Of a stretch of DNA of 64,000 nucleotides, positions 33,669 through 45,638 are shown one piece after another. Origin of the DNA: Acetivibrio mesophilus. GTDB lineage: Bacteria > Bacillota > Clostridia > Acetivibrionales > Acetivibrionaceae. Position 1 is the first letter of the stretch. Each line of letters opens with the position of its first letter. The stretch is taken from NCBI RefSeq assembly GCF_004102745.1, contig NZ_RLII01000006.1, forward strand, positions 114,200 through 178,199, read 5' to 3'. The notes beneath the pieces were generated by a model. It saw only the letters and a program-made list of their open reading frames with translations, did not search any database and had not been told where the DNA came from. The translations under genes and the position numbers were made by a program.

Positions 33669-34094
33669 ATGGCTAAGAAAATCGCTGGCTATGTAAAACT
33701 TCAAATTCCTGCGGGGAAAGCAACTCCGGCTCCACCGGTTGGACCAGCTTTAGGACAACATGGCGTAAACATAATGGGTTTTTGTAAGGAGTTTAACGAG
33801 AAGACTGCAAAGGATGCAGGTCTTATAATACCTGTAGTTATTACAGTATATGCTGACAGATCCTTCTCATTTGTTACAAAGACTCCGCCTGCTGCAGTGC
33901 TTATTAAAAAAGCATGCAAGATAGAAAGCGGATCCGGTAAACCGAATAGAGAAAAGGTTGCGAAAATTTCCAAAGAAGATGTAAGGAAAATAGCTGAAAT
34001 GAAAATGCCGGACCTTAATGCGGCAAGCGTAGAAGCTGCCATGAGTATGATTGCAGGTACTGCAAGAAGCATGGGCGTTGTTGTTGAAGACTAA
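33669..34094 (+). CDS. rplK: 50S ribosomal protein L11
   Basis: 141-residue L11, part of the GTPase-associated centre and needed for RelA-type stringent signalling. Signatures are [33 protein letters not shown] and [14 protein letters not shown] 33669 lies after GGGAGGTGG; the in-frame GTG three codons earlier overlaps that site. It is followed by rplA. Confidence 0.97.
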   Translation: MAKKIAGYVKLQIPAGKATPAPPVGPALGQHGVNIMGFCKEFNEKTAKDAGLIIPVVITVYADRSFSFVTKTPPAAVLIKKACKIESGSGKPNREKVAKISKEDVRKIAEMKMPDLNAASVEAAMSMIAGTARSMGVVVED

Positions 34095-34179
34095 AATAAA
34101 GGTTTTCGTGTTGTTCTAAAGTAAGGTGGGAGGAAACAAAGTTTCCGAGAATAATTACCACGTAAGGAGAGTGAAGCAG

Positions 34180-34875
34180 ATGAAAAGAGGTAAGAAGTAT
34201 CAGGAAAGTTCAAAAATTGTTGATAAATTTAAGTTATACGAACCATCAGAAGCAATGGAACTTGTGCAAAAGACAGCAAAGGCAAAGTTCGATGAAACTG
34301 TCGAGGCACATATTAGATTGGGTGTTGACTCAAGACATGCCGATCAACAGGTAAGAGGTGCTGTTGTTTTACCCCATGGTACCGGTAAGAAAGTAAGAGT
34401 TCTGGTTTTCGCTAAGGGTGAAAAAGCAAAAGAAGCTGAACAAGCCGGTGCAGAGTATGTTGGTGCAGAGGAATTGGTTACAAAGATTCAGGGTGAAAAC
34501 TGGTTTGAGTTTGATGTTGTAGTAGCTACACCGGATATGATGGGTGTTGTTGGTAGACTTGGTAAAGTCCTTGGTCCAAAGGGATTAATGCCAAACCCTA
34601 AAGCCGGTACTGTAACAATGGATGTAGCTAAGTCAATTGCCGATATTAAGGCCGGTAAAATTGAATACAGATTGGATAAAACCAATATTATTCACTGCCC
34701 TATAGGAAAGGCATCTTTTGGAACCGAAAAGCTTGTTGACAACTTCCGTACATTGATGTCAGCAATAATTAAGGCAAAGCCTGCAGCAGCAAAGGGACAA
34801 TATCTTAAGAGTGTGGTTGTTACTTCCACTATGGGTCCTGGTATAAAAGTTAACCCATTAAAAGTAGCTGAGTAA
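34180..34875 (+). CDS. rplA: 50S ribosomal protein L1
   Basis: 231-residue L1 of the ribosomal stalk and a known translational repressor in other bacteria. Signatures are [41 protein letters not shown] and [15 protein letters not shown] end ([17 protein letters not shown]). ATG 34180 follows AAGGAGAG; the frame extends upstream but has no better site. A new promoter begins nine bases after its stop. Confidence 0.97.
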   Translation: MKRGKKYQESSKIVDKFKLYEPSEAMELVQKTAKAKFDETVEAHIRLGVDSRHADQQVRGAVVLPHGTGKKVRVLVFAKGEKAKEAEQAGAEYVGAEELVTKIQGENWFEFDVVVATPDMMGVVGRLGKVLGPKGLMPNPKAGTVTMDVAKSIADIKAGKIEYRLDKTNIIHCPIGKASFGTEKLVDNFRTLMSAIIKAKPAAAKGQYLKSVVVTSTMGPGIKVNPLKVAE

Positions 34876-34883
34876 AAAAGGGC

Positions 34884-34912
34884 TTTACAAATTTGAGATA
34901 ATGTTGTATTAT
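34884..34912 (+). promoter_or_regulatory. Promoter of rplJ-rplL
   Basis: TTTACA (34884-34889), 17 bases, TATTAT (34907-34912). The start near 34919 fits the 5' end of the L10 leader. Confidence 0.6.
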
Positions 34913-34918
34913 AGCCAT

Positions 34919-35095
34919 TGACAAATATTAATATAGATATGCCATAGACAGCAGGTTGCTTTCTTGTGAAGAAAGTGTAAAAGTATTCATAAACCACCCT
35001 GCCGAGGTAATGTGATTGATTGAGTGATTGATTAATTAAGTCCAATTACCCCTTTATGTCTATGTGCATATAGGGGTTTTGTTATTTGGTTGATA
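34919..35095 (+). ncRNA. Ribosomal protein L10 leader
   Basis: The stretch GACAGCAGGTTGCTTTC ... AACCACCCTGCCGAGGTAA (about 34948-35009) is the conserved core of the Firmicutes L10 leader, which binds L10(L12)4 and represses its own operon. A terminator-like hairpin follows: CCCCT (35049-35053)/TATG paired with CATA/AGGGG (35072-35076), then TTTTGTT. Read-through would allow rplJL expression when L10 is limiting. Confidence 0.85.
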
Positions 35096-35152
35096 AAAGA
35101 AGAGTGAAGTATAAAATAGAGCACTCAGTTATTAAAAGGAGGTGGATTAGTA

Positions 35153-35686
35153 GTGCCAAGTGAAAAAATTCTTCAGCAAAAAAAAGAAGTAGTAGAACAA
35201 CTGACTGAAAAGATTAAATCGGCTAAATCTATAGTGTTTGCTGATTATAGAGGTCTTACAGTTGAGCAGGATACTGAGCTCAGAAATGCTCTTAGAAAAG
35301 CTGGAGTAGAGTATAAGGTAGTAAAAAATACTTTGACAAAGTTTGCAGCAAAAGAGAACGGCTTGGAAGAGTTGGAACCTCACTTTAACGGACCGACATC
35401 AATGGCGTTAAGTTCTGAAGATGCTGTAGCTCCGGCAAAGATTTTAGTTGAATATGCAAAAAAATATGAAAAGCTTGAGCTTAAAGTTGGTGTAATTGAA
35501 GGCAAAGTATTCGATGTAAAGAGTCTTGAAGCTGTTGCAGCACTTCCGCCAAAGGAAGAGCTCATTGCAAAGGCTCTCGGAGGCTTGAAGTCACCAATAG
35601 CAGGTCTTGTAAACGTGTTGAACGGCAATATCAGAGGATTGGTCATTGCTCTAAACGCAATTGCAGAACAGAAGGCAAATGCTTAA
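35153..35686 (+). CDS. rplJ: 50S ribosomal protein L10
   Basis: 177-residue L10, the base of the L7/L12 stalk. Signatures are KEVVEQLTEKIKSAKSIVFADYRGLTVEQDTELR, VVKNTLTKFA and LGGLKSPIAGLVNVLNG; the C-terminal helix binds L12 dimers. GTG 35153 follows AAAGGAGGTGG. It is under the upstream L10 leader. Confidence 0.97.
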   Translation: MPSEKILQQKKEVVEQLTEKIKSAKSIVFADYRGLTVEQDTELRNALRKAGVEYKVVKNTLTKFAAKENGLEELEPHFNGPTSMALSSEDAVAPAKILVEYAKKYEKLELKVGVIEGKVFDVKSLEAVAALPPKEELIAKALGGLKSPIAGLVNVLNGNIRGLVIALNAIAEQKANA

Positions 35687-35737
35687 TTGCCGCTTAAAAT
35701 TAAAAAATAATAATAATATTTATGGAGGTAAATAAAA

Positions 35738-36121
35738 ATGGCTAGTGAAAAAGTTACAAAATTAATTGAAGATGTTAAAGGTTTATCAGTATTGGAATTA
35801 TCAGAATTGGTAAAAGCTCTCGAAGAGGAGTTTGGAGTATCAGCAGCAGCTCCAGTAGCAGTTGCAGCAGCAGCAGCTCCAGGCGCAGCAGCACCTGCAG
35901 CTGAAGAAAAGACTGAGTTTGAAGTAGTTCTGAAATCAGCAGGAGCAGACAAGATCAAAGTTATAAAGGTTGTTAGAGAAGTAACTGGTCTTGGATTGAA
36001 AGAAGCAAAAGATATGGTTGACGGAGCTCCAAAGACAGTAAAAGAAAACGTATCAAAGGATGAAGCAGCTCAGATTGAAGCTAAATTCAAAGAAGTTGGA
36101 GCAACAGTAGAAATAAAATAA
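35738..36121 (+). CDS. rplL: 50S ribosomal protein L7/L12
   Basis: 127-residue stalk protein. The N-terminal dimerisation helices ([20 protein letters not shown]) are joined by an Ala/Pro/Gly hinge (residues ~38-55) to the factor-binding domain ([40 protein letters not shown]). GGAGGT precedes ATG 35738. A strong hairpin follows. Confidence 0.97.
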   Translation: MASEKVTKLIEDVKGLSVLELSELVKALEEEFGVSAAAPVAVAAAAAPGAAAPAAEEKTEFEVVLKSAGADKIKVIKVVREVTGLGLKEAKDMVDGAPKTVKENVSKDEAAQIEAKFKEVGATVEIK

Positions 36122-36143
36122 TATATTTATTGCGACATCGGTT

Positions 36144-36195
36144 GACAGATAACAAAAAGGTTCCTTGCTGGAAGGAGCCTTTTTGCTATCTGTTA
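36144..36195 (+). terminator. Terminator/attenuator after rplL
   Basis: A long stem: ACAGATA-CAAAAAGG-TCCTT pairs with AAGGA-CCTTTTTG-TATCTGT around GCTGG, including an internal CCTTTTTG. It would separate stalk-protein and rpoB expression. Confidence 0.75.
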
Positions 36196-36314
36196 TGTAA
36201 AATATATATTGTTTTTGCTTGAGTAAAAAAGCATAAAAATAGCTGGTAATATAGTTAAAAAAATAGTTAGAAATATAATAAGAAATGTTGATGTAAAATA
36301 TAGTTATGAAATAG

Positions 36315-36343
36315 TTGACAAGTTGAACTACCTATGTTAGAAT
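36315..36343 (+). promoter_or_regulatory. rpoB: Promoter of rpoBC
   Basis: TTGACA (36315-36320), 17 bases, TAGAAT (36338-36343): the best sigma-A match in the window. The predicted start near 36350 leaves an untranslated leader of about 380 bases. Confidence 0.7.
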
Positions 36344-36349
36344 TATAAA

Positions 36350-36731
36350 CTGCGTTATAATTTCATTATGCTATTCCAATATTTTCTGCATAAAGATAAA
36401 CTTTTTTACTATTTAATTATAGCATATTGGAATAAGTTAGACAATATTTGTTAATAATATTTTAATGTCTGCGGAATGAAGTATTTTTAGTATATGTACA
36501 TAACAGAAAAATATACTGATGTTTTATCATAAAACAACCGCAAGGCTCTACACGTAAAGGGTTGATTGATCCATTGCTACTGTAAAGCTTTGTGTTAATT
36601 TATATATATTAATATTGTATTAGGCTGTGAGGCTGTAGTCTAATTATGTAATGAAATATTATACATAAATAATCGAGATTTTTATTTATCTGAGCACAAA
36701 GACAAAAGTCTGAAATATGAGGTGATATTTA
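36350..36731 (+). other. Long structured rpoB leader
   Basis: No open frame with a good site. TATTCCAATAT (in 36371-36385) and ATATTGGAATA (in 36424-36437) form an 11-bp inverted repeat. Further on, AAGGCT (near 36542) and AGCTTT (near 36587) flank a second folded block containing GGTTGATTGATCC. I do not recognise a named leader class; RNA-polymerase autogenous control is a possibility only. Confidence 0.4.
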
Positions 36732-39700
36732 ATGGTACATCCCGTGAAATTGGGAAAGAACGTTAGAATGAGTTACTCTAGAATTGATGAAGCTATCGAC
36801 ATGCCAAACCTTATCGAAATTCAGAAGAATTCATACGAGCAATTCCTTAAAGATGGCTTAAAGGAGGTTTTCAGAGACGTCAACCCCATAACCGATTATA
36901 CTGGAAACCTGATTCTGGAATTTGTGGACTACTCGTTGGATGAGCCCCCAAAGTACAGTGTGGATGAATGCAAGGAAAGAGATGCGACTTATTCTGCACC
37001 GTTAAAGGTTAAGGTACGTCTTATTAACAAGGAAACAGGCGAAGTCAAGGAACAGGAAATTTTTATGGGTGATTTTCCCCTAATGACTGAAACGGGAACC
37101 TTTATTATTAATGGAGCCGAGAGGGTTATAGTAAGCCAGTTGGTAAGATCACCGGGGATTTATTATGCAATGAAGTTTGACAAAACCGGAAAGCAGCTGT
37201 ATTCAAATACAGTTATTCCAAACAGGGGTGCATGGCTTGAATATGAAACCGATTCAAACGATGTATTGTCGGTGCGTATAGATAGAACCAGAAAGCTGCC
37301 TCTGACAGTATTGGTAAGAGCTCTGGGATATGGAACGGATATCGAGATTACAGAGCTTTTGGGCGAGGATGAAAGAATACTTGCAACAATACAGAAGGAC
37401 AACTCAAAAACAGAAGATGAGGGACTTTTGGAAATATACAAAAGGCTGAGACCAGGGGAACCGCCTACAGTTGAAAGTGCGCGTTCGCTGCTTCACAGCC
37501 TGTTTTTCGACCCTAAAAGATATGATTTAGGAAAGCCCGGAAGATTTAAATTTAATAAGAAGCTTTCCCTTGCGTCAAGGATAATCGGATTTATCTCCGG
37601 CGAGAATATTGTTGACCCGAATACCGGTGAGATAATTGTGGCAGAAGGAGAAAGCATCAGCAGAGAAATGGCTGAAACAATACAAAATGCAGGTGTGAAT
37701 ACTGTATTTCTTAACATAGAAGGCAAATTGGTCAAGGTTATCGGCAATAATATGGTGGATATCAAAGCATACGTGGACTTTGACCCAAAAGAAATCGGCA
37801 TTAACGAAAAAGTCAAAAGGGATGTCTTGATGACAATCCTTGAAGAGCATCAGGATAAGAGTGCTGATATGCTGAAAAAGGAGTTGAAGGAAAAAATTGA
37901 CGAGTTAATTCCGAAGCATATTACAGTAGAGGATATAATATCGTCCATCAATTATATTATAGGCTTGAGCTATGGAATTGGAAACACGGATGATATTGAC
38001 CACTTAGGAAACAGAAGACTGCGTTCTGTTGGAGAGCTTTTGCAGAATCAGTTTAGAATAGGTCTTTCCAGAATGGAAAGGGTAGTAAGAGAAAGGATGA
38101 CTATCCAAGATATAGATATTGTTACGCCGCAGGCACTTATTAATATAAGGCCGGTTGCAGCTGCAATAAAGGAGTTCTTCGGAAGCAGTCAGCTGTCTCA
38201 GTTTATGGATCAAACGAATCCACTTGCAGAGCTGACACATAAAAGAAGACTTAGTGCGTTGGGACCTGGAGGTTTGAGTAGAGAGAGGGCAGGCTTTGAA
38301 GTTCGTGACGTTCACCATTCTCACTATGGCCGTATGTGTCCTATAGAGACTCCTGAAGGACCAAACATTGGTCTTATCGGTTCTCTCAGTACTTATGCAA
38401 GGATAAACGAATATGGTTTTATTGAGGCTCCGTATAGAAGAGTAAGTAAAGATGAAGTGGGCAAAGTGACTGACGAAATAGTGTACTTAACGGCAGATGA
38501 AGAAGACGAGTATATTATTGCGCAGGCGAATGAGCCTTTGGATGAGGAAGGAAAGTTTGCATCCACTAAAGTTGTGTGCCGTTATAAGGAAGAGTTTATT
38601 GAAGTTGAGCCATCCAGAATCGATTTTATGGATGTATCGCCAAAGCAGATAGTTTCTGTTGCAACCTCGATGATACCGTTCCTTGAAAATGATGACGCCA
38701 ACCGTGCATTGATGGGTGCGAACATGCAACGTCAGGCAGTACCTCTTGTAAGAACCGATTCTCCGATTGTAGGAACGGGAATTGAATATAAGGCTGCAAA
38801 GGATTCCGGAGTTGTGGTGCTGGCGAAAAATTCCGGTACTGTTGAAAAGGTAAGTGCCAATGAAATCGTTATACGCACTAAAGACGGTAAGAGAGATAAT
38901 TATAAGCTCCTTAAATACCTGCGCTCCAATCAGGGCACATGTATCAATCAGAAGCCAATAGTGAGAAAAGGCGAAGAAGTTGAAAAGGGAGATGTAATAG
39001 CTGACGGTCCATCTACCCACAACGGTGAAATTGCATTGGGAAGGAATATCCTGATAGGATTTATGACCTGGGAAGGATATAACTACGAAGATGCTATCTT
39101 GATAAGTGAAAGACTTGTTAAAGAGGATGTGTTCACATCCATTCATATAGAAGAGTATGAGGCTGAGGCAAGAGACACAAAACTCGGTCCTGAGGATATA
39201 ACAAGAGAAATACCTAATGTCAGTGAAGATGCGCTCAAGGATTTGAACAGCGAAGGTATCATCAGAATAGGTGCGGAGGTTAGATCCGGTGATATTCTTG
39301 TAGGTAAAGTTACTCCAAAGGGAGAAACAGAGCTTACGGCAGAAGAAAGACTTCTTCGTGCAATCTTTGGAGAAAAGGCCAGAGAGGTTAGGGATACTTC
39401 CCTTCGTGTACCCCATGGTGAATCGGGTATTGTTGTTGACGTAAAAATATTTACAAGAGAAAACGGTGATGAGCTGTCTCCTGGAGTAAACAAGCTGGTA
39501 AGAGTATATATAGCACAGAAAAGGAAAATATCCGTAGGAGATAAAATGGCAGGAAGACACGGAAATAAGGGTGTTATTTCAAGAATTCTTCCGGAGGAAG
39601 ATATGCCATTCCTTCCAGACGGTACACCTTTGCAGATAGTTTTAAACCCACTGGGCGTTCCGTCCCGTATGAATATCGGTCAGGTGCTGGAAGTGCATCT

Positions 39701-40481
39701 TGGATATGCAGCGAAAGCCCTTGGGTGGAAGATTGCTACTCCTGTTTTTGATGGCGCTACCGAGGAAGATATAGTGGAGACGCTGAAAAAGGCAGGTCTG
39801 TCGGAAGACGGTAAGACAATATTATATGATGGAAGAACGGGCGAACCATTTGAAAACAGAGTAACTGTTGGATACATGTATATGCTGAAATTGGCTCACC
39901 TCGTAGATGATAAAATACATGCGCGGTCAACTGGTCCTTACTCTCTGGTAACTCAGCAGCCTCTTGGAGGTAAGGCACAATTCGGAGGACAGAGATTTGG
40001 AGAGATGGAAGTTTGGGCCCTTGAAGCTTACGGTGCCGCTTATACACTGCAGGAAATACTGACGGTCAAGTCCGATGATGTAGTGGGTAGGGTTAAGACA
40101 TATGAGGCAATAGTAAAGGGTGAAAACGTTCCCGAACCTGGAATCCCAGAGTCCTTTAAGGTTCTTATTAAGGAACTTCAAAGCTTATGCCTTGACGTGA
40201 AGGTGTACTCTGAAGAACAGGAAGAAATAGCTATCAAAGAATCGGTAGAAGATGACCTTGAAGAGCTGAATGTTAACATTGAAGGCAGAGAAGATGAGGT
40301 TAATTTCAATGAGTTTGGTGATATAGGTGATGAAATAATAGATGAGGACCTTGAAGCGGACGATTTTGATTTAGCGGATTTAAATGATGAGGAAATCAGT
40401 CCTGATGACACCATTGATACAGAATTGGACGACAACCTGTTTGAAGATGATTTAGACGATAGCTTTGATGATGATTTATAA
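36732..40481 (+). CDS. rpoB: DNA-directed RNA polymerase beta subunit
   Basis: 1249-residue beta subunit. The rifampicin region reads [20 protein letters not shown] followed by [20 protein letters not shown], with susceptible-type Asp, His and Ser at the classical resistance positions. [29 protein letters not shown] and the C-terminal [19 protein letters not shown] are intact. The last ~89 residues form an extension in which about half the residues are Asp or Glu (ending [11 protein letters not shown]), beyond the conserved beta C-terminus. ATG 36732 follows TGAGGTG. rpoC follows at 17 bases. Confidence 0.98.
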   Translation: MVHPVKLGKNVRMSYSRIDEAIDMPNLIEIQKNSYEQFLKDGLKEVFRDVNPITDYTGNLILEFVDYSLDEPPKYSVDECKERDATYSAPLKVKVRLINKETGEVKEQEIFMGDFPLMTETGTFIINGAERVIVSQLVRSPGIYYAMKFDKTGKQLYSNTVIPNRGAWLEYETDSNDVLSVRIDRTRKLPLTVLVRALGYGTDIEITELLGEDERILATIQKDNSKTEDEGLLEIYKRLRPGEPPTVESARSLLHSLFFDPKRYDLGKPGRFKFNKKLSLASRIIGFISGENIVDPNTGEIIVAEGESISREMAETIQNAGVNTVFLNIEGKLVKVIGNNMVDIKAYVDFDPKEIGINEKVKRDVLMTILEEHQDKSADMLKKELKEKIDELIPKHITVEDIISSINYIIGLSYGIGNTDDIDHLGNRRLRSVGELLQNQFRIGLSRMERVVRERMTIQDIDIVTPQALINIRPVAAAIKEFFGSSQLSQFMDQTNPLAELTHKRRLSALGPGGLSRERAGFEVRDVHHSHYGRMCPIETPEGPNIGLIGSLSTYARINEYGFIEAPYRRVSKDEVGKVTDEIVYLTADEEDEYIIAQANEPLDEEGKFASTKVVCRYKEEFIEVEPSRIDFMDVSPKQIVSVATSMIPFLENDDANRALMGANMQRQAVPLVRTDSPIVGTGIEYKAAKDSGVVVLAKNSGTVEKVSANEIVIRTKDGKRDNYKLLKYLRSNQGTCINQKPIVRKGEEVEKGDVIADGPSTHNGEIALGRNILIGFMTWEGYNYEDAILISERLVKEDVFTSIHIEEYEAEARDTKLGPEDITREIPNVSEDALKDLNSEGIIRIGAEVRSGDILVGKVTPKGETELTAEERLLRAIFGEKAREVRDTSLRVPHGESGIVVDVKIFTRENGDELSPGVNKLVRVYIAQKRKISVGDKMAGRHGNKGVISRILPEEDMPFLPDGTPLQIVLNPLGVPSRMNIGQVLEVHLGYAAKALGWKIATPVFDGATEEDIVETLKKAGLSEDGKTILYDGRTGEPFENRVTVGYMYMLKLAHLVDDKIHARSTGPYSLVTQQPLGGKAQFGGQRFGEMEVWALEAYGAAYTLQEILTVKSDDVVGRVKTYEAIVKGENVPEPGIPESFKVLIKELQSLCLDVKVYSEEQEEIAIKESVEDDLEELNVNIEGREDEVNFNEFGDIGDEIIDEDLEADDFDLADLNDEEISPDDTIDTELDDNLFEDDLDDSFDDDL

Positions 40482-40498
40482 GGGAAGGAGAGAAGGCC

Positions 40499-43400
40499 GT
40501 GTTTGAACTTAATAACTTCGATTCATTGAAAATTGGTTTAGCTTCTCCAGAAAAGATTAGAGAATGGTCACGGGGTGAAGTGAAAAAGCCTGAGACTATA
40601 AACTACAGAACATTGAAACCTGAGAGAGATGGACTTTTTTGTGAGAGAATATTCGGACCCCAAAAGGATTGGGAATGTCATTGTGGAAAATACAAGAGGA
40701 TCAGATATAAGGGCATAGTGTGTGACCGATGTGGAGTTGAGGTCACCAGATCGAAGGTTAGAAGAGAAAGAATGGGACATATTGAACTGGCGGCGCCAGT
40801 ATCCCATATATGGTACTTTAAAGGAATACCAAGCAGAATGGGGTTGCTTTTGGATATGTCTCCAAGAGCCTTGGAAAAAATACTTTATTTTGCATCTTAT
40901 GTTGTTATTGACCCGGGTCAGACTCCACTTTCTAAAAAGCAAATATTGTCGGAGAAAGAGTTTAGGGACAGTATGGAGAAGTTTGGACCGAAGTTTCGTG
41001 CCGGAATGGGTGCAGAAGCGGTAAGGGAGCTTCTTCAAGAGGTTAATCTTGATGAGCTTTCAACCGAGCTTAGAGCCGAGCTCAATGATTCCTCCGGGCA
41101 AAAAAGAGTAAGAGCTATAAAGAGGCTTGAAGTGGTTGAGTCCTTTAGACAGTCGCATAACAAGCCTGAATGGATGATACTGGATGTAATTCCTGTTATA
41201 CCACCTGAATTAAGGCCGATGGTTCAGCTTGATGGAGGAAGATTTGCGACTTCAGACTTAAATGACCTTTACAGAAGGGTTATAAATAGAAATAACAGAT
41301 TGAAAAGACTCTTAGATCTTGGAGCACCGGACATAATTGTACGTAATGAAAAGAGAATGCTTCAGGAAGCAGTAGATGCATTAATAGACAATGGAAGAAG
41401 AGGAAGACCGGTAACAGGTCCTGGAAACAGACCTCTTAAATCCCTTTCCGATATGTTGAAAGGTAAACAGGGTAGATTCCGTCAGAACCTTTTGGGAAAA
41501 CGTGTTGACTATTCCGGTCGTTCGGTTATAGTTGTTGGACCGGAACTGAAAATATATCAGTGCGGACTTCCGAAAGAGATGGCATTAGAGTTGTTTAAGC
41601 CTTTTGTCATGAAGAAGCTCGTTAATGACGGTCTTGCACATAATATAAAGAGCGCAAAGAGAATGGTTGAAAGAGTAAGGAATGAAGTATGGGATGTCTT
41701 GGAGGAAGTTATCAAAGAACACCCAGTGCTTTTGAACCGTGCTCCAACACTGCATAGATTAGGAATTCAGGCTTTTGAGCCTGTACTTGTTGAAGGTAGA
41801 GCTCTAAAGCTTCACCCGTTGGTGTGTACAGCATACAACGCTGACTTTGATGGTGACCAGATGGCTGTTCACGTACCTCTTTCCGCGGAAGCTCAGGCAG
41901 AAGCAAGATTTTTGATGCTGTCAGCCAATAACCTTCTAAAACCACAGGATGGTAAGCCAGTGGCGGTTCCGACACAGGACATGGTTTTGGGTAGTTACTA
42001 TCTGACCATTTTAAAAGAAGGTGCAAAAGGAGAAGGCAGAGTATTTGCATCTATTAATGAAGCTGTTATGGCTTATGACAACGGAGAAATAGAGCTTCAT
42101 ACAAAGCTAAAAGTAAGAATAAAGAAAATTATAGATGGTGTTGAAAAGTCAAAAATAATGGAGACAACTTTAGGAAGGCTCATATTCAATGAAGCTATTC
42201 CACAGGATTTGGGCTTTGTAGACAGAAGCAACCCGGATAATCTGTTTGATCTTGAAGTTGACTTCCTTGTTGGAAAAAGCGAGCTCAGGAAAATAATCGA
42301 TAAGAGCATAAAGGTACATGGAACCACAGAGACTGCAATATTGCTCGACAGAATAAAGGCATTGGGCTTTAAATATTCCACAAAGGGAGCAATAACCATA
42401 AGCGTATCGGATATGGTTATACCTGAAGTAAAGGCTAATTATATAAAAGAAACCGAAAGTAGAATTGAAAGAATAACAAAGCAGTTTAAGAGAGGACTTA
42501 TATCCGATGAAGAAAGATATAATTCCGTTATAGCTGCATGGACAGAGGCTTCTGAAAATATTACCCAAGCACTTATAAGCAACCTTGACAGATTTAATCC
42601 GGTATATATGATGTCACAGTCCGGAGCGAGAGGTAATATCAATCAGATTAAACAGCTGGCCGGTATGAGAGGACTTATGGCTGATACATCCGGTAAGACC
42701 ATAGAGGTTCCGATAAAGGCAAACTTCCGTGAAGGTCTTAACGTTATGGAGTTCTTCATATCCACCCACGGTGCCAGAAAGGGTCTTGCAGATACGGCGT
42801 TAAGAACTGCTGACTCAGGTTATTTGACAAGACGTCTTGTTGATGTCAGTCAGGATGTTATTGTAAGAGAGAATGATTGTGGAACCAGAAAAGGAATAGA
42901 AGTAGCGGACATAAAAGACGGAAATGAAATAATTGAAGAATTGGCAGAAAGAATTGTTGGTAGATATCCTGCCGGAAACGTACTACATCCGGAAACAGGT
43001 GAAGTACTGGTTGAAACGGGAAGAATGATAACCGATCAGGATGCCGATAGAATTGTAAAAGCTGGAATTAAAAAAGTAAAAATAAGGTCGGTATTAACTT
43101 GCCACTCTGAATATGGAGTTTGTGCAAAGTGCTATGGTGCAAACCTTGCGACTGGAGAAGAGTGCAATGTTGGTGAGGCTGTAGGTATAATAGCTGCTCA
43201 GTCCATAGGCGAGCCTGGAACGCAGCTCACCATGAGAACATTCCATACCGGTGGAGTTGCCGGAGATGATATAACCCAAGGTCTTCCTCGTGTAGAGGAA
43301 TTGTTTGAAGCAAGGAAGCCAAAGGGACTTGCGATAATCTCAGAAATAAAGGGTACAGTCAAGTTCGCCGAATCCAAGAAAAAGAGAGAAGTGATTGTAA

Positions 43401-43996
43401 CCTCAGAAGATGGTGAGGCTAGAAACTACCTGATTCCATATGGCTCGAGAATAAAAGTATCCGAAGGTGATATTGTTGAAGCCGGTGATGAGCTTACAGA
43501 AGGTTCGGTAAATCCTCATGATATATTGAAAATTAAAGGTGTATCTGGAGTACAGGCATATCTGGTTCACGAAGTTCAGAGGGTTTATAGGCTTCAAGGT
43601 GTTGATATCAATGACAAGCATATTGAAGTTATTGTAAAACAGATGCTTAGGAAAGTAAAAGTTGAAGATGCAGGGGATACATCCCTTCTGCCGGGAGGCC
43701 TTGTAGACGTATTTGACTTTGAAGAGGAGAATGCTAAAGCGGTGGCTGAAGGAAAGAGACCGGCTGTTGCAAAGAGAACTCTTCTTGGTATCACGAAAGC
43801 TGCGCTGGCTACGGAATCATTCCTGTCGGCGGCATCCTTCCAGGAAACTACAAGAGTACTCACTGAGGCCGCAATAAAAGGCAAGATTGACCCACTTGTA
43901 GGACTTAAGGAAAACGTAATTATAGGAAAGCTGATACCAGCCGGAACTGGTATGAGTAGATATAAAGATATTAGTATAAGTACGGTAACAGAATAG
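40499..43996 (+). CDS. rpoC: DNA-directed RNA polymerase beta' subunit
   Basis: 1165-residue beta' subunit. It has the N-terminal zinc site [20 protein letters not shown], the catalytic Mg-binding loop [16 protein letters not shown] with three Asp, the bridge-helix region [24 protein letters not shown] stretch ([20 protein letters not shown]), and the second zinc cluster CGTRKG...[16 protein letters not shown] 40499 follows GGAAGGAGAG. It is co-transcribed with rpoB. Confidence 0.98.
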   Translation: MFELNNFDSLKIGLASPEKIREWSRGEVKKPETINYRTLKPERDGLFCERIFGPQKDWECHCGKYKRIRYKGIVCDRCGVEVTRSKVRRERMGHIELAAPVSHIWYFKGIPSRMGLLLDMSPRALEKILYFASYVVIDPGQTPLSKKQILSEKEFRDSMEKFGPKFRAGMGAEAVRELLQEVNLDELSTELRAELNDSSGQKRVRAIKRLEVVESFRQSHNKPEWMILDVIPVIPPELRPMVQLDGGRFATSDLNDLYRRVINRNNRLKRLLDLGAPDIIVRNEKRMLQEAVDALIDNGRRGRPVTGPGNRPLKSLSDMLKGKQGRFRQNLLGKRVDYSGRSVIVVGPELKIYQCGLPKEMALELFKPFVMKKLVNDGLAHNIKSAKRMVERVRNEVWDVLEEVIKEHPVLLNRAPTLHRLGIQAFEPVLVEGRALKLHPLVCTAYNADFDGDQMAVHVPLSAEAQAEARFLMLSANNLLKPQDGKPVAVPTQDMVLGSYYLTILKEGAKGEGRVFASINEAVMAYDNGEIELHTKLKVRIKKIIDGVEKSKIMETTLGRLIFNEAIPQDLGFVDRSNPDNLFDLEVDFLVGKSELRKIIDKSIKVHGTTETAILLDRIKALGFKYSTKGAITISVSDMVIPEVKANYIKETESRIERITKQFKRGLISDEERYNSVIAAWTEASENITQALISNLDRFNPVYMMSQSGARGNINQIKQLAGMRGLMADTSGKTIEVPIKANFREGLNVMEFFISTHGARKGLADTALRTADSGYLTRRLVDVSQDVIVRENDCGTRKGIEVADIKDGNEIIEELAERIVGRYPAGNVLHPETGEVLVETGRMITDQDADRIVKAGIKKVKIRSVLTCHSEYGVCAKCYGANLATGEECNVGEAVGIIAAQSIGEPGTQLTMRTFHTGGVAGDDITQGLPRVEELFEARKPKGLAIISEIKGTVKFAESKKKREVIVTSEDGEARNYLIPYGSRIKVSEGDIVEAGDELTEGSVNPHDILKIKGVSGVQAYLVHEVQRVYRLQGVDINDKHIEVIVKQMLRKVKVEDAGDTSLLPGGLVDVFDFEEENAKAVAEGKRPAVAKRTLLGITKAALATESFLSAASFQETTRVLTEAAIKGKIDPLVGLKENVIIGKLIPAGTGMSRYKDISISTVTE

Positions 43997-44012
43997 TCAA
44001 ATTGGCATAAAA

Positions 44013-44073
44013 ACACACTGAATCAAAAATCTTGACAAATGTAGTTTGTTGGTGATAAAATGATTCAGTGTGT
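44013..44073 (+). promoter_or_regulatory. Promoter enclosed in a 13-bp inverted repeat
   Basis: ACACACTGAATCA (44013-44025) and TGATTCAGTGTGT (44061-44073) are perfect inverted repeats. Between them lie TTGACA (44032-44037) and TAAAAT (44056-44061), spacing 18. Read-through RNA from rpoC could fold a hairpin; RNA started here would contain only part of the right arm. This may be an operator, a processing site or a weak terminator. Confidence 0.55.
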
Positions 44074-44136
44074 AAATTTGTGCTATCTGTTAGTTTGGAG
44101 TTGAAGAATAGCCTGTGTTGACAGGGAGGGTAAACA

Positions 44137-44376
44137 GTGCTTGAAATTCTGAAAAACAGTAATAAAACTGTAGGATTGAAACAATCCATAAAAGCTGTTG
44201 AAGCATTGAAGGCAAAACAGGTATTCATTGCCGAAGATGCGGATGAGCGTGTTGTTGCCAGGATTAAAGAGCTCTGCATTAAAAATAACATACCGATAGT
44301 ATATGTTGACACAATGAAGCAGCTGGGAAAGGCCTGTAATATAGATGTAGGCGCAGCTGTTGCATGTTTGCTTTAA
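44137..44376 (+). CDS. ybxF: L7Ae-family ribosomal protein (YbxF-like)
   Basis: 79-residue L7Ae/L30e/S12e-fold protein that in Bacillus binds kink-turn RNA. Signatures are KQSIKAVEALKAKQVFIAEDADERVVARIKELC and IPIVYVDTMKQLGKACNIDVGAAV. GTG 44137 follows AGGGAGGG. Its place between rpoC and rpsL is the standard Firmicutes position. Confidence 0.93.
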   Translation: MLEILKNSNKTVGLKQSIKAVEALKAKQVFIAEDADERVVARIKELCIKNNIPIVYVDTMKQLGKACNIDVGAAVACLL

Positions 44377-44467
44377 CCGTATTGTTTATTTATTAGTGCT
44401 TAGACTTGGCGTATTCTAACTTTTGTTTAGAAATATATTTATTTGAAACTTGAAAGGAGGTGGAAAG

Positions 44468-44896
44468 ATGCCAACGTTTAACCAGTTAGTTAGAAAAGGT
44501 AGAAAGGACCTTCAGAAAAAGTCTACGGCTCCAGCGCTTCAAAAGGGGTTTAACTCAATAAAGAAGTTGCCAACAGACATAAGCAGTCCTCAAAAAAGAG
44601 GAGTATGCACAGTTGTTAAGACAACAACACCAAAGAAGCCGAACTCAGCATTGAGAAAAGTTGCAAGGGTACGTTTAACTAATGGTATTGAAGTGTCAGC
44701 TTATATCCCCGGTATTGGTCACAATCTTCAGGAACACAGTGTAGTTCTGATAAGGGGTGGAAGGGTTAAAGACCTTCCTGGTGTTAGATATCATATCATT
44801 CGTGGAACTCTTGACACTGCTGGTGTTGCCAAGAGAATGCAAGGTCGTTCTAAATATGGCGCCAAAAAGCCAAAGGCTGGTGCGGCAGGAAAGTAA
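44468..44896 (+). CDS. rpsL: 30S ribosomal protein S12
   Basis: 142-residue S12 at the decoding centre. It has the streptomycin-relevant loops [19 protein letters not shown] and [15 protein letters not shown] with susceptible-type lysines. ATG 44468 follows AAAGGAGGTGG; the frame opens six codons earlier across that site. Confidence 0.97.
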   Translation: MPTFNQLVRKGRKDLQKKSTAPALQKGFNSIKKLPTDISSPQKRGVCTVVKTTTPKKPNSALRKVARVRLTNGIEVSAYIPGIGHNLQEHSVVLIRGGRVKDLPGVRYHIIRGTLDTAGVAKRMQGRSKYGAKKPKAGAAGK

Positions 44897-44950
44897 ATTC
44901 GTGCAACGTGCATATACGATGTATGAAAAAACTGCAATGTAACAAAATAA

Positions 44951-45567
<617 letters not shown>

Positions 45568-45638
45568 TCTTAGCATGCTAAGACGCTTGGTGGCAATAGT
45601 GTTTGTTAGATTTGTCGATTTTTGAAAGGAAGGTTAAA

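Noticed and set aside
38487..39560. 357-codon open frame on the minus strand inside rpoB
   Set aside because: Opposite a fully conserved rpoB segment, with no ribosome binding site and odd Cys/Ser/Tyr-rich composition; a shadow of codon bias.
36732..44896. Rifampicin or streptomycin resistance alleles
   Set aside because: The rpoB and rpsL resistance-region residues I can read are the susceptible type.
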